Shown: one piece after another, positions 24,533 to 36,181 of the stretch
Position numbering within the stretch: position 1 is the stretch's first letter
Layout: each line of letters starts with the position of its first letter
NCBI GenBank assembly: GCA_019634895.1
Contig: JAHCAM010000006.1
Location: forward strand, 1 to 64,000
Direction of reading: 5' to 3'
DNA length: 64,000 nucleotides
Source: Steroidobacteraceae bacterium
Lineage (GTDB): Bacteria; Pseudomonadota; Gammaproteobacteria; Steroidobacterales; Steroidobacteraceae
Position numbers and translations under genes: made by a program
Notes under the pieces: model-generated
Database searches by the model: none
What the model was told of the DNA's origin: nothing
The model's input: only the letters and a program-made list of their open reading frames with translations

Positions 24533-24562
24533 TGCGACCTTTCCCGGGGCCGGGGCATCTAA
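24533..24562 (+). promoter_or_regulatory. predicted ECF-type autoregulatory promoter of the sigma gene
   Basis: TGCGACC (24533-24539) and ATCTAA (24557-24562) are 17 bases apart, resembling the TGCAACC / GTCTAA pattern seen in front of some ECF sigma operons. The -10 ends only 7 bases before the ATG at 24570, so the mRNA would begin at or next to the start codon. It begins 22 bases after the tRNA end. Confidence 0.5.
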
Positions 24563-24569
24563 GCGTCCG

Positions 24570-25157
24570 ATGCCCCGCATCTGCGACATCGAGTTGCCGG
24601 CCCCGGTGGTGGCCGCCGCCCGTTCCGGCGACGGCGCCGCCCTCGAGGCGGTCTACCGGGCCATGGCGGGCCCGCTCTATTCGCTGCTGCGGCGGCTGGT
24701 GCGGCGCCCGGCGATTGCCGAGGAGCTGCTCCAGGAGACCTTCGTGGACGTCATCGAGCACGTCGGTGCCTACGAGGGCCGCTGCCCGCTGCCGGCCTGG
24801 ATCCGCAGCATCGCGGTCAACCGCGCGCTCATGTACCTGCGCTCGCCCTGGCATCGCAGCCTCGAATGGCTGGACCAGGATCCGGGCGGCGCCGACCGCC
24901 TCGCCGCCGCCGACCGCGGCCAGCCCGCGCATCCGGATGCGGCGCTCGAACGGGCGCTGATGACGCTGCCGGCGATGTCGCGCGCGGTGGTCTGGCTGCA
25001 CGACGTCGAGGGCTATACGCACGCGGAGATCGGCCAGGCGCTCGGACGCACGCCGAGTTACTCGAAGACGCAGCTGTCGCGCGCGCACGCGAAGCTGCGC
25101 GACGCCATGAGTGCAGGAGTGCCTGCCGCGGAGGGATCGCCATGCACACCGGCATGA
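24570..25157 (+). CDS. ECF-type RNA polymerase sigma factor
   Basis: Encodes 195 residues. Region 2 is AEELLQETFVDVIEHVGAYEGRCPLPAWIRSIAVNRA-like (about residues 48-85) and region 4 HDVEGYTHAEIGQALGRT ... LSRAHAKLR (about 145-180), the helix-turn-helix that reads the -35. There is no region 1 or 3, as expected of ECF sigmas. No Shine-Dalgarno is visible upstream, consistent with a leaderless message from the predicted promoter. It overlaps the following membrane protein gene by 16 bases; that product is the likely anti-sigma factor. Confidence 0.9.
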   Translation: MPRICDIELPAPVVAAARSGDGAALEAVYRAMAGPLYSLLRRLVRRPAIAEELLQETFVDVIEHVGAYEGRCPLPAWIRSIAVNRALMYLRSPWHRSLEWLDQDPGGADRLAAADRGQPAHPDAALERALMTLPAMSRAVVWLHDVEGYTHAEIGQALGRTPSYSKTQLSRAHAKLRDAMSAGVPAAEGSPCTPA

Positions 25158-25642
25158 ACGAATGGAGCGCCCGTCTCGCGGCGCTGCCGCAGTTCGCCCC
25201 GCCGGCGGCGGGCTGGCAGGCCGTGCTCGCGGCGCGCCGGCGCCGTGACGGCGCGTTTGCTGCGCGCCTGCCGCTGGCGCTCGCCGCGGCGGTGCTGGCG
25301 GTCGCCGTGGGCCTCGGCTGGTGGCTGCAGTCCGCACAGCGCGAGCTCGCGCTGGCGTCGGGCATCCCCGCGGCACTGCCGGTCAGCGCGGCAGTGCGGG
25401 CGGAGAACGAGCGCCTCGAATGGCTGCTCGCGTCCCTGCCGGAGCCGCGCGCGATGCGGGGCAGCACGGCCTTCACGCTGGCCGAGATCGAGGACCGCCT
25501 CGCCTTCGTGGACGACCGGCTGAGCCGCGTGATGCTCGAGCCGAATGCGCCGGAGCGCGCCGAGCAGCTCTGGCGGGAACGGGTCGGCCTGATGAATTCG
25601 CTGGTCCAGGTCCGTTACACGGACGCGGCCATCACCTACTAG
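25142..25642 (+). CDS. single-pass membrane protein, candidate anti-sigma factor
   Basis: Encodes 166 residues: a cytoplasmic N-terminus of about 40, one membrane helix (LPLALAAAVLAVAVGLGWWLQ, about 41-61) and an extracytoplasmic helical part (AENERLEWLLASL; EIEDRLAFVDDRLSRVM). No zinc-binding HxxxCxxC motif is present, so it is not a ZAS-type anti-sigma. The call rests on topology and on translational overlap with the ECF sigma gene. GGAGGG stands 6 bases before the ATG at 25142; the ATG at 25154 forms an ATGA overlap and is an alternative. Confidence 0.65.
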   Translation: MHTGMNEWSARLAALPQFAPPAAGWQAVLAARRRRDGAFAARLPLALAAAVLAVAVGLGWWLQSAQRELALASGIPAALPVSAAVRAENERLEWLLASLPEPRAMRGSTAFTLAEIEDRLAFVDDRLSRVMLEPNAPERAEQLWRERVGLMNSLVQVRYTDAAITY

Positions 25643-25658
25643 CTTGCGGAGAATGCCG

Positions 25659-28851
<3,193 letters not shown>

Positions 28852-28900
28852 TCACGCGCCCCAACCGGGCCGGCCGGGCCGGCCCCCGCAGAGGAAGGAC

Positions 28901-29230
28901 ATGGACTTTTTCATCACGCCCGCCTGGGCCCAGGCCGCCCCCGGATCGACCGCCAGCACCCTCGGCACCATCCTGCCGCTGGTGCTGATCTTCGTGGTCT
29001 TCTACTTCCTGCTGATCCGGCCGCAGACCAAGCGCGCCAAGGAGCACCGCGAGATGGTCGCCAAGCTGGCGACCGGCGACGAGGTGGTCACCAACGGCGG
29101 CATCCTCGGGCGCATCACCGAGGTCGGCGAGCACTTCGTCACGCTGGAGATCGCGAAGAGCACCTCGATCAGCGTGCAGAAATTCCAGGTCGCGCAGCTG
29201 ATGCCGAAAGGCACGTTCAAGGGCGCCTGA
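28901..29230 (+). CDS. yajC: Sec translocon accessory protein YajC
   Basis: Encodes 109 residues with one membrane helix (TILPLVLIFVVFYFLLI) followed by RPQTKRAKEH and the conserved GDEVVTNGGILGRI. Part of the SecDF-YajC complex. AGAGGAAGG stands upstream of the ATG. CATAAT at the end of tgt could be a -10 element but has no matching -35. Confidence 0.95.
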   Translation: MDFFITPAWAQAAPGSTASTLGTILPLVLIFVVFYFLLIRPQTKRAKEHREMVAKLATGDEVVTNGGILGRITEVGEHFVTLEIAKSTSISVQKFQVAQLMPKGTFKGA

Positions 29231-29256
29231 GCGCCGGCCGGGCCGGCTCCGCCACG

Positions 29257-31104
29257 ATGCGTCACTTCCCCGCCTGGAAGAGCGTGATGGTGCTCGTCGT
29301 CATGTTGCTGGCGGCGCTGATTGCGCTGCCGAACGTGTTCGGCGAGTCGCCGGCGCTGCAGCTGTCGCGCCGCGACCGGGCCGCGTTCACCGAGGCCGCG
29401 ATCCCGGAGTTCGGCGGCCTGCTCGGCGGCGCCGGCATCGCGTTCGAGTCCGCAGCGGTCGACCGCGACGGCCGCCTGCTGATCCGGTTCGCGGACGTCA
29501 CCCAGCAGCTCCAGGCCCGCGACCTGATCGCACGCCAGTACGAGGGTCAGTTCGCGATCGCGACCACCTTCGCCTCCCGCGCGCCGGCCTGGCTCGGCGC
29601 ACTCGGCCTCGAGCCGATGAGCCTCGGCCTCGACCTGCGCGGCGGCATCTACCTGGTGTACGAGGTCGACGTCGAAGGCGCCGTGGACCAGCTGCTGCAG
29701 GTGATGGAGCGCGACCTGCGCAAGGCGCTGCGCGACGCGCGCGTGGTTTACCAGGACGTCGAAACCGTCGGCAGGCAGATCATCGTGCGGCTGCGCGATG
29801 CCGGCAGCCGCGAGCCGGCGCTGAAGGCGATCCGCGACTTCGACCCGTCGGTCACGCCCGAGGACGGCGCGCTGCCGGGCGAGCTGCGCATCGCGCTCGG
29901 CGAGGACCAGGTGCGGCAGCGCCAGGACTTCGCGATCCAGCAGAACATCACCGCGCTCAACAACCGCGTCAACGCGCTCGGCGTCGCCGAGCCGATCGTC
30001 CAGCGCCAGGGGCTCAACCGCATCGTGGTGCAGCTGCCCGGCATCCAGGACGCCTCCGAGGTCGTGCGCGTGCTGGGCAAGGTGGCGACCCTCGAGTTCC
30101 GCCTCGTCGACACGACGAACAGCCCGGTGGAAGCCGAGCGCACCGGCCGCGCGCCGCTCGGGACGCGGCTGTACCGCCAGCGCGACGGCACGCCGGTGCT
30201 GCTGAAGCGCGACGTGATCGCGACCGGCGAGCAGCTGGTGGACGCGTCGTTCGCGCCGTCACAGGGCGAGCCCGCCGTCAGCGTCCGGCTCGACAGCCGC
30301 GGCGGCGACGAGATGCTGAAGACGACCCGCGAGAACCTGAACCGGCCGATGGCGGTCGTGTTCATCGAGAAGGAGCGGGAGGTGGTGGAGCGCGACGGCC
30401 AGAAGGTCGTCGTCGACCGGTCCAAGGAGGAGGTCATCAGCGTCGCCACCATCCGCGGCGTGTTCTCCAACCAGTTCCAGATCACCGGCCTGACCGCGCT
30501 CGAGGGCACCGAGCTCGCCAAGCTGCTGCGCGCCGGCGCGCTGGCGGCGCCGCTCTACATCGTCGAGCAGCGCCTGGTCGGCGCCGGCCTCGGCAAGGAG
30601 AACATCGACCGCGGCTTCAAGGCGCTGATGATCGGCATGGCGGGCCTGTTCCTGTTCATGGCGGTCTATTACCGCGTCTTCGGCCTGGTCGCGAACGCCG
30701 TGCTGCTCGCCAACGTGATCCTGCTGACCGCGCTGCTGTCGCTGTTCAAGGCGGCGCTGACGCTGCCGGGCATCGCCGGCATCGTGCTGACGGTCGGCAT
30801 GGCGGTGGACGCCAACGTGCTGATCTTCGAGCGCATCCGCGAGGAACTGCGCAACGGCAGCTCGCCGCTGGCGGCAATCAACGCCGGCTTCGAACGCGCC
30901 TTCTCGGCGATCGTCGACGCCAACGTGACCACGCTGATCGCGGGGGTGATGCTGTTCGTGTTCGGCACCGGGCCGATCAAGGGCTTCGCCGTGGTGCTGA
31001 ACCTCGGCATCCTCACTTCCATGTTCACCGCCCTGATCGGCAGCCGCGCGCTGCTGCACCAGATCTACGGCCGCCGCCGCCGCGTCGAGCGGCTTGCCAT
31101 CTGA
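29257..31104 (+). CDS. secD: protein translocase subunit SecD
   Basis: Encodes 615 residues. One N-terminal membrane helix, a large periplasmic domain (P1 head/base; GLDLRGGIYLVYEVD near residue 125), and five C-terminal helices beginning around residue 455 with GMAVDANVLIFERIREEL, the conserved RND-type SecD motif holding the proton-relay Asp. It uses the proton gradient to help pull exported proteins into the periplasm. Gene order yajC-secD-secF is standard. Confidence 0.97.
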   Translation: MRHFPAWKSVMVLVVMLLAALIALPNVFGESPALQLSRRDRAAFTEAAIPEFGGLLGGAGIAFESAAVDRDGRLLIRFADVTQQLQARDLIARQYEGQFAIATTFASRAPAWLGALGLEPMSLGLDLRGGIYLVYEVDVEGAVDQLLQVMERDLRKALRDARVVYQDVETVGRQIIVRLRDAGSREPALKAIRDFDPSVTPEDGALPGELRIALGEDQVRQRQDFAIQQNITALNNRVNALGVAEPIVQRQGLNRIVVQLPGIQDASEVVRVLGKVATLEFRLVDTTNSPVEAERTGRAPLGTRLYRQRDGTPVLLKRDVIATGEQLVDASFAPSQGEPAVSVRLDSRGGDEMLKTTRENLNRPMAVVFIEKEREVVERDGQKVVVDRSKEEVISVATIRGVFSNQFQITGLTALEGTELAKLLRAGALAAPLYIVEQRLVGAGLGKENIDRGFKALMIGMAGLFLFMAVYYRVFGLVANAVLLANVILLTALLSLFKAALTLPGIAGIVLTVGMAVDANVLIFERIREELRNGSSPLAAINAGFERAFSAIVDANVTTLIAGVMLFVFGTGPIKGFAVVLNLGILTSMFTALIGSRALLHQIYGRRRRVERLAI

Positions 31105-31113
31105 GGCCCGCAC

Positions 31114-32046
31114 GTGGAACTCTTCAAGCGCACCCCGACGATCCGCTTCCTGGAGAAGCGCCGCTACTGGTACGCGGTGTCCGTGCTGGTCATCGCGGCG
31201 TCGCTCGCCGCGGTCGCGATCCGCGGGCTGAACTTCGGCATCGACTTCACCGGCGGCGTGGTCATCGAGGTCCACTTCCCGGAGGCGCCCGACCTCGAGC
31301 GGCTGCGCGGCGCGCTGTCCGCCGGCGGGCTCGGCGACGCGATCGTGCAGAGCTTCGGGACCGCGCAGGACGTGCTGGTGCGCCTGCCGCCGGCCGAGGG
31401 CGAGGCAGCGCGCGAGGTCACCGAGCATGTCCGCGCGGCGCTCGCGACCGTCGAGCCGCGGGCCGAGATCCGCCGCACCGAATCGGTCGGCCCGCAGGCC
31501 GGCCGCGAGCTGGCGGAGAAGGGCGCGACCGCGCTGCTGATGGCGCTGCTGTTCATCGCCATCTACGTGATCATGCGTTTCCAGTGGAAGTTCGCGGTCG
31601 GCGCGATCGTCGCGGTGCTGCATGACCCGATCGTGGTCATCGGCATGTTCGCGATCACCGGCATGACCTTCGACCTGTCGGTGATGGCCGCGATCCTCGC
31701 GGTGATCGGCTATTCGCTGAACGACACGGTGGTGGTGTTCGACCGCGTGCGCGAGCGGCTGGTGCAGATGCGCAAGGCCACGCCGCGCGAGGTCATGGAC
31801 GCCGCCATCAACGAGACGCTGTCCCGCACGCTGCTCAGCTCCCTCACGACGTCGATCGTCGTGGTCGCGCTGGTCGCCTTCGGCGGCGAGGTGCTGCGGC
31901 CGTTCGGCGTGGCGCTGCTGTCGGGCATCGTGGTCGGCACCTTCTCGTCGATCTACGTGGCCGGCGCGCTGGCGCTCGACCTCGGCCTGTCGCAGCGCGA
32001 CCTGATGCCGCCCGAGAAGCGCGGCGAGGTCGACGCCCTGCCATGA
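31114..32046 (+). CDS. secF: protein translocase subunit SecF
   Basis: Encodes 310 residues: membrane helix 1, GLNFGIDFTGGVVIEV, a short periplasmic domain, and five helices with GYSLNDTVVVFDRVRE, the SecF counterpart of the SecD motif. Translation starts at a GTG 9 bases after the secD stop. Partner of SecD. Confidence 0.96.
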   Translation: MELFKRTPTIRFLEKRRYWYAVSVLVIAASLAAVAIRGLNFGIDFTGGVVIEVHFPEAPDLERLRGALSAGGLGDAIVQSFGTAQDVLVRLPPAEGEAAREVTEHVRAALATVEPRAEIRRTESVGPQAGRELAEKGATALLMALLFIAIYVIMRFQWKFAVGAIVAVLHDPIVVIGMFAITGMTFDLSVMAAILAVIGYSLNDTVVVFDRVRERLVQMRKATPREVMDAAINETLSRTLLSSLTTSIVVVALVAFGGEVLRPFGVALLSGIVVGTFSSIYVAGALALDLGLSQRDLMPPEKRGEVDALP

Positions 32047-32067
32047 CCCGGGACCGCGGGTGACGCC

Positions 32068-32835
32068 GTGATCGAACTGCTCACCGACCCGGCGGTCTGG
32101 ATCGCATTCCTGACGCTGACGCTGCTCGAGATCGTCCTCGGCATCGACAACATCATCTTCCTGTCCATCCTGGTCTCGAAGCTGCCGAAGCACCAGCAGC
32201 AGCGCGGCCGCATCCTCGGCCTCGCCTTCGCGATGATCACCCGCATCGGCCTGCTGTTCTCGATCACCTGGCTGATCGGCCTGACCGCCACGCTGTTCAC
32301 CGTCTGGGGCGAGGAGATATCCGGCCGAGACCTGATCCTGTTGGCAGGCGGGCTGTTCCTGCTGGTGAAGAGCGTCAGCGAGATCCACGGCGCGCTCGAG
32401 GGCGCCGCGCACCCGCACGGGCCGGCGGTGAAGCTGAAGTCCAGCGTGATGGCGGTGGCGATCCAGATCGGCCTCGTGGACATCGTGTTCTCGTTCGACT
32501 CGGTGCTAACGGCGGTCGGCCTGGCGCGGCACATCGAAGTGATGGTCGCCGCGATCGTGATCGCCGTGCTGGTGATGATGTTCCTGGCGCGGCCGATCCA
32601 CGAGTTCATCGAGCGCCGGCCGACCATCAAGATACTGGCGCTCGCGTTCCTGATCCTGATCGGCGTGGCGCTGATCGGGGAGTCGCTCGACTTCGAGATC
32701 CCGAAGGGCTACCTGTACTTCGCGATGGCGTTCTCGGTCGGCGTCGAGATGATCAACATCCGCATGCGCCAGCGCAGCGAGCCCGTGGACCTGCGCGGTC
32801 CCGAGCTGCCCGACCACAAGCCGCCCCAGCGCTGA
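32068..32835 (+). CDS. TerC-family integral membrane protein
   Basis: Encodes 255 residues with about seven hydrophobic segments. The family motifs are LLEIVLGIDNIIFLSI near the N-terminus and DIVFSFDSVLTAVGL in the middle; their acidic residues resemble metal-coordinating sites. TerC proteins are linked to tellurite resistance and manganese export during protein secretion. Starts at GTG 21 bases after secF, so it may be co-transcribed with the Sec genes, which suits the reported role in metalation of exported proteins. Confidence 0.88.
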   Translation: MIELLTDPAVWIAFLTLTLLEIVLGIDNIIFLSILVSKLPKHQQQRGRILGLAFAMITRIGLLFSITWLIGLTATLFTVWGEEISGRDLILLAGGLFLLVKSVSEIHGALEGAAHPHGPAVKLKSSVMAVAIQIGLVDIVFSFDSVLTAVGLARHIEVMVAAIVIAVLVMMFLARPIHEFIERRPTIKILALAFLILIGVALIGESLDFEIPKGYLYFAMAFSVGVEMINIRMRQRSEPVDLRGPELPDHKPPQR

Positions 32836-32928
32836 AGCTGGGCGCGCGGGCCTTTGCCGGGCGGGCTGGCTCGCTCGCGCCGCCGGAACTTACGCGCTCG
32901 CTCGCCACCCGCCCGGCACGGCCCGACC

Positions 32929-33053
32929 GCCTGCGCGAAGCGCAGGCACGCATCGGGCGCGGGGCAGGGGCGGCCGGGGTGCCGAGCGAGCGAATGTCCG
33001 TTCTTCTGAGCGAGCGAGGCAGCCCCGGCCGCCCCGGGGCCACCGCCCGATGC
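32929..33053. other. structured intergenic region between terC and the permease
   Basis: In the 227-base convergent gap there is an 8-bp hairpin GCCTGCGC-GAA-GCGCAGGC (32929-32947) and then a large nested palindrome: GCATCGGGCG (32950-32959) pairs with 33044-33053, GGGGCGGCCGGGG (32967-32979) pairs with 33023-33035, and TGCC/GGCA inside. The loop carries a direct repeat GAGCGAGCGA (32984-32993, 33008-33017) that is complementary to GCTCGCTCGC-like segments at about 32870-32905. There is no T-tract. A two-way terminator or a structured RNA are both possible. Confidence 0.6.
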
Positions 33054-33062
33054 TCGCGGGCG

Positions 33063-34538
33063 CTAGGTGTTGAGCTTGCTGTGCCTGCGGCTGTAGCCGA
33101 AGTAGATCAGCATGCCGATCACGATCCAGCCGGTCATCCAGTGCCAGTTCTGCTGGAACGACTTCCAGAACAGGTACAGGCAGCCGGCGGCGCCCAGGAT
33201 GCCGACCAGCGGCGCCGCCGGTACGCGGAACGCGCGCGGCAGGTCCGGCCGGGTGCGCCGCAGCACCGGGATGCCGATGCAGACCGTGGCGAAGGCGAGC
33301 AGGGTGCCCATCGCGACCAGCTCGCCCAGCGTGCCGATGGGCAGCAGCCCGGCGAGGATCACCGCGCTGACGCCGACCACCACGGTGCCGACGTGCGGCG
33401 TGCGGTACTTCGGATGGACGCGGCCGAACATCGGCGGAATCAGGCCGTCGCGCGACATGGTGTAGAAGATGCGCGGCTGGCCGACCATCATCACCAGGAT
33501 CACGGACGAGAGCCCGGCGATTGCGCCGACCTCGACCAGCGTCTTGAGCCACAGCAGGCTCGGGTAGGTCTCGAGCGCGGTGGCGACCGGCTTGGGCGTG
33601 CCGAGCAGCTGGTACGGCATGATGCCGGTCATCACCGCGGACATCGCGATGTAGATCAGGGTGCAGATCGCGAGCGACCCGAGGATGCCGATCGGCATGT
33701 CGCGCTGCGGGTTCTTGGCCTCCTGCGCGGCAGTGGAGACCGCGTCGAAGCCGATGTAGGCGAAGAACACGATGGATGCGGCGCGCAGCACGCCGTCCCA
33801 GCCGAACTGCCCGGGCCCCTGCGATTCCGGGATGAACGGCGTCCAGTTCGAGGTGTCGATGAACTGCAGGCTGAAGCCCATGAACAGGAAGATCACCAGC
33901 AGCTTGATCACGACGATGATCGAGTTGACGAAGGCCGACTGCGTGATGCCGCGGTAGCAGAGCGCGGCGATCGCGGTCGCGATCGCGACCGCCGGCAGGT
34001 TGATCAGCGCGCCGGTCGGCACCAGGCGGCCTTCGACCACGTTGAGCGGCGCGGAGGTGAGCGTCGCCGGCAGCGTGAGCGACACGCCGAGGCCGCCGCC
34101 GATCGACTCGAGCAGGCCCGTGAAGTAGCCGGACCAGCCCACCGACACGGTGGCCGCGGCGAAGGTGTACTCGAGCACCAGCATCCAGCCGATGAACCAG
34201 GCGGTGAATTCGCCGAGCGTCGCGTAGGCGTAGGAGTACGCGCTGCCCGAGACCGGCAGCATCGAGGCGAACTCGGCGTAGCACAGGCCCGCGAGCCCGC
34301 AGGCAAAGCCGGCGATCACGAAGCTGAGCACCACCGCCGGACCCGCGTGGGTGGCGGCGGCGTGGCCGGTCAGCACGAAGATGCCGGCGCCGATCACCGC
34401 GCCGATGCCGAGCGCGACCAGATGCCGCGCGGTGAGGACCCGCTTCAGCGTGGCTTCGCCCTCGAGGCTTCCCTCCACCGGCTCGCCCGCGTCGACGCGC
34501 GGAGCGGCGGTGACCGGCTTGGTGCGGAACAGGTTCAT
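33063..34538 (-). CDS. APC-superfamily amino-acid permease (CAT-like)
   Basis: Encodes 491 residues with about 12-13 membrane segments. The N-terminal GIGAVIGAGIFVLTG and FASMLPVSGSAYSYAYATLGE are the substrate-site and family motifs of cationic amino acid transporter-like APC permeases; the middle FFAYIGFDAVSTAAQEAKNPQRDMPIGI and RIFYTMSRDGLIPP are also diagnostic. Imports amino acids by cation symport; substrate not determinable. Monocistronic-looking, 72 bases downstream of suhB in the same direction. Confidence 0.9.
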   Translation of the reverse strand: MNLFRTKPVTAAPRVDAGEPVEGSLEGEATLKRVLTARHLVALGIGAVIGAGIFVLTGHAAATHAGPAVVLSFVIAGFACGLAGLCYAEFASMLPVSGSAYSYAYATLGEFTAWFIGWMLVLEYTFAAATVSVGWSGYFTGLLESIGGGLGVSLTLPATLTSAPLNVVEGRLVPTGALINLPAVAIATAIAALCYRGITQSAFVNSIIVVIKLLVIFLFMGFSLQFIDTSNWTPFIPESQGPGQFGWDGVLRAASIVFFAYIGFDAVSTAAQEAKNPQRDMPIGILGSLAICTLIYIAMSAVMTGIMPYQLLGTPKPVATALETYPSLLWLKTLVEVGAIAGLSSVILVMMVGQPRIFYTMSRDGLIPPMFGRVHPKYRTPHVGTVVVGVSAVILAGLLPIGTLGELVAMGTLLAFATVCIGIPVLRRTRPDLPRAFRVPAAPLVGILGAAGCLYLFWKSFQQNWHWMTGWIVIGMLIYFGYSRRHSKLNT

Positions 34539-34610
34539 GCGCGGTGTCCCCCGGGAAAATTCAGCGGACTCTAACCCAGCCCCGGTGCGATTGCGAGCCG
34601 CGGTCCCCGG

Positions 34611-35408
34611 CTATCCGCGCAGATCCTCGGTCAGGAAGCGCGCGAACGTTTCGAGCAGCGCGGCGTACACGCGCGGATTGCCGGCGAGCAGGTTGCCGCC
34701 GTCGCGGTACTCGCCGCCCGCGAGCGTGCCGACGAGGCCGCCCGCCTCGACGATCATCAGGTTGCCGGCGGCCGTGTCCCAGGGCGAGAGCCCGACTTCC
34801 CAGAAGCCGTCGAGGCGACCGGCCGCGACATAGGCGAGATCGAGCGATGCGGCGCCCGGGCGGCGTACGCCGGCAGCGCGGTCCATCACGACCTCCAGCA
34901 TCCCGAGGTAGGGGCCGAGCCAGCGCCTGTTCTCGCGGTACGGGAAGCCGGTGCCGATCAGCGCGCCGTCGAGCCCCGGGTGGCGCGACACGCGCAGCCG
35001 GCGGCCGTCCACCTGCGCACCGCCGCCGCGCGCGGCGGTGAACAGCTCGTTGCGCATCGGGTCGAGCACGACCCCGGCCTCGACGCGGTCGCGGTGGCGG
35101 CAGGCGATCGAGACCGCGAAGTGCGGGAAGCCGTGCAGGAAATTGGTGGTGCCGTCGAGCGGGTCGATGATCCAGGTGTACTCGTCGCCCGCGTGGTGGC
35201 CGCTCTCCTCGGCGAGGATGCCGTGGTCCGGGTAGGCCTTGCGGATCGTCGCGATCACGGCCTGCTCGGCCGCGCGGTCCACCTCGCTGACGAAATCGTT
35301 GCGGCTCTTCTCGCTCACCGTGACGCCGCCCGCGCGGTCGAGGTTGCGCACGATCAGCTCGCCGGCCCGGCGTGCGGCAGCGGTCGCGATGTTGACCAGG
35401 GGGTGCAT
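34611..35408 (-). CDS. suhB: inositol-1-monophosphatase SuhB
   Basis: Encodes 265 residues of the IMPase family with the Mg-binding signatures IIDPLDGTTNFLHGFPHFAVS and WEVGLSPWDTAAGNLMIVEAGG, plus EES of motif 1. In gammaproteobacteria SuhB also acts in rRNA antitermination. The ATG at 35408 has CGGGAG upstream. It is divergent from trmJ with 44 bases between, the standard arrangement. Confidence 0.95.
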   Translation of the reverse strand: MHPLVNIATAAARRAGELIVRNLDRAGGVTVSEKSRNDFVSEVDRAAEQAVIATIRKAYPDHGILAEESGHHAGDEYTWIIDPLDGTTNFLHGFPHFAVSIACRHRDRVEAGVVLDPMRNELFTAARGGGAQVDGRRLRVSRHPGLDGALIGTGFPYRENRRWLGPYLGMLEVVMDRAAGVRRPGAASLDLAYVAAGRLDGFWEVGLSPWDTAAGNLMIVEAGGLVGTLAGGEYRDGGNLLAGNPRVYAALLETFARFLTEDLRG

Positions 35409-35452
35409 GCCCGCTCCCGCAGTAGAATGGGCGCCATTGTCCGGGAACCGGG

Positions 35453-36181
35453 ATGCCTGCCGCAATCCGCATCGTGCTCGTCGACACCAGCCATCCGGGA
35501 AACATCGGCGCGAGCGCGCGCGCGATGCGCAACATGGGCCTGGACACGCTGGTGCTGGTGCGGCCGCAGGCTGCGGCGGATGCCGAGTCGCTGGCGCGCG
35601 CCGCGGGCGGGGCGGATCTGGTGCTGGCGGCGCGCATCGAGCCGTCGGTGGACGCCGCGGTCGCAGGTTGCGGGCTGGTGTTCGGCACCAGCGCCAGGGC
35701 GCGCAGCGCGAACTTCCGCGTGCTGGAGCCGCGCGCCGCTGCGGCCGAGCTCGTGGCCGCATCCGCCGCCCGCCCCGCGGCGGTGCTGTTCGGCGGTGAA
35801 CGCAATGGCCTCTGCAACGAGGACCTCGCACGCTGCCATGCGCTCATCCGCATCCCCGCCGATCCCGGCTACGAGTCACTGAATCTGGCCCAGGCGGTGC
35901 AGATCGTCTGCTACGAGATCCGCCAGGCCACGGGTGCCGCCTCCGCGCCGCCTGCCGCGGAACCGCCCGCCAGCGTCCACGAACTGCAGGCGCTCTATGC
36001 GCATCTCGAGGCCGTCGCCGGACGCGCGGGCTTCCTGCACGCAGGTAACGCGGCGCAACTCGCGCCGCGCATCCGCCGGCTGCTCGCGCGCGCGGTGCCG
36101 GATGCCGGCGAGGTGCGCATCCTGCGCGGGCTGCTCGCCGCGATCGAGCGCCGCCTGCCGCCGGAGGCGCCAGGCACGTGA
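35453..36181 (+). CDS. trmJ: tRNA (cytidine/uridine-2'-O-)-methyltransferase TrmJ
   Basis: Encodes 242 residues of the SPOUT superfamily: IRIVLVDTSHPGNIGASARAMRNMGL, FGGERNGLCNEDL and the knot segment ESLNLAQAVQIVCYEI. It methylates the ribose of residue 32 in certain tRNAs. The stop overlaps the cysteine desulfurase start as GTGA. TAGAAT at 35424-35429 could be its -10, without a good -35. Confidence 0.95.
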   Translation: MPAAIRIVLVDTSHPGNIGASARAMRNMGLDTLVLVRPQAAADAESLARAAGGADLVLAARIEPSVDAAVAGCGLVFGTSARARSANFRVLEPRAAAAELVAASAARPAAVLFGGERNGLCNEDLARCHALIRIPADPGYESLNLAQAVQIVCYEIRQATGAASAPPAAEPPASVHELQALYAHLEAVAGRAGFLHAGNAAQLAPRIRRLLARAVPDAGEVRILRGLLAAIERRLPPEAPGT

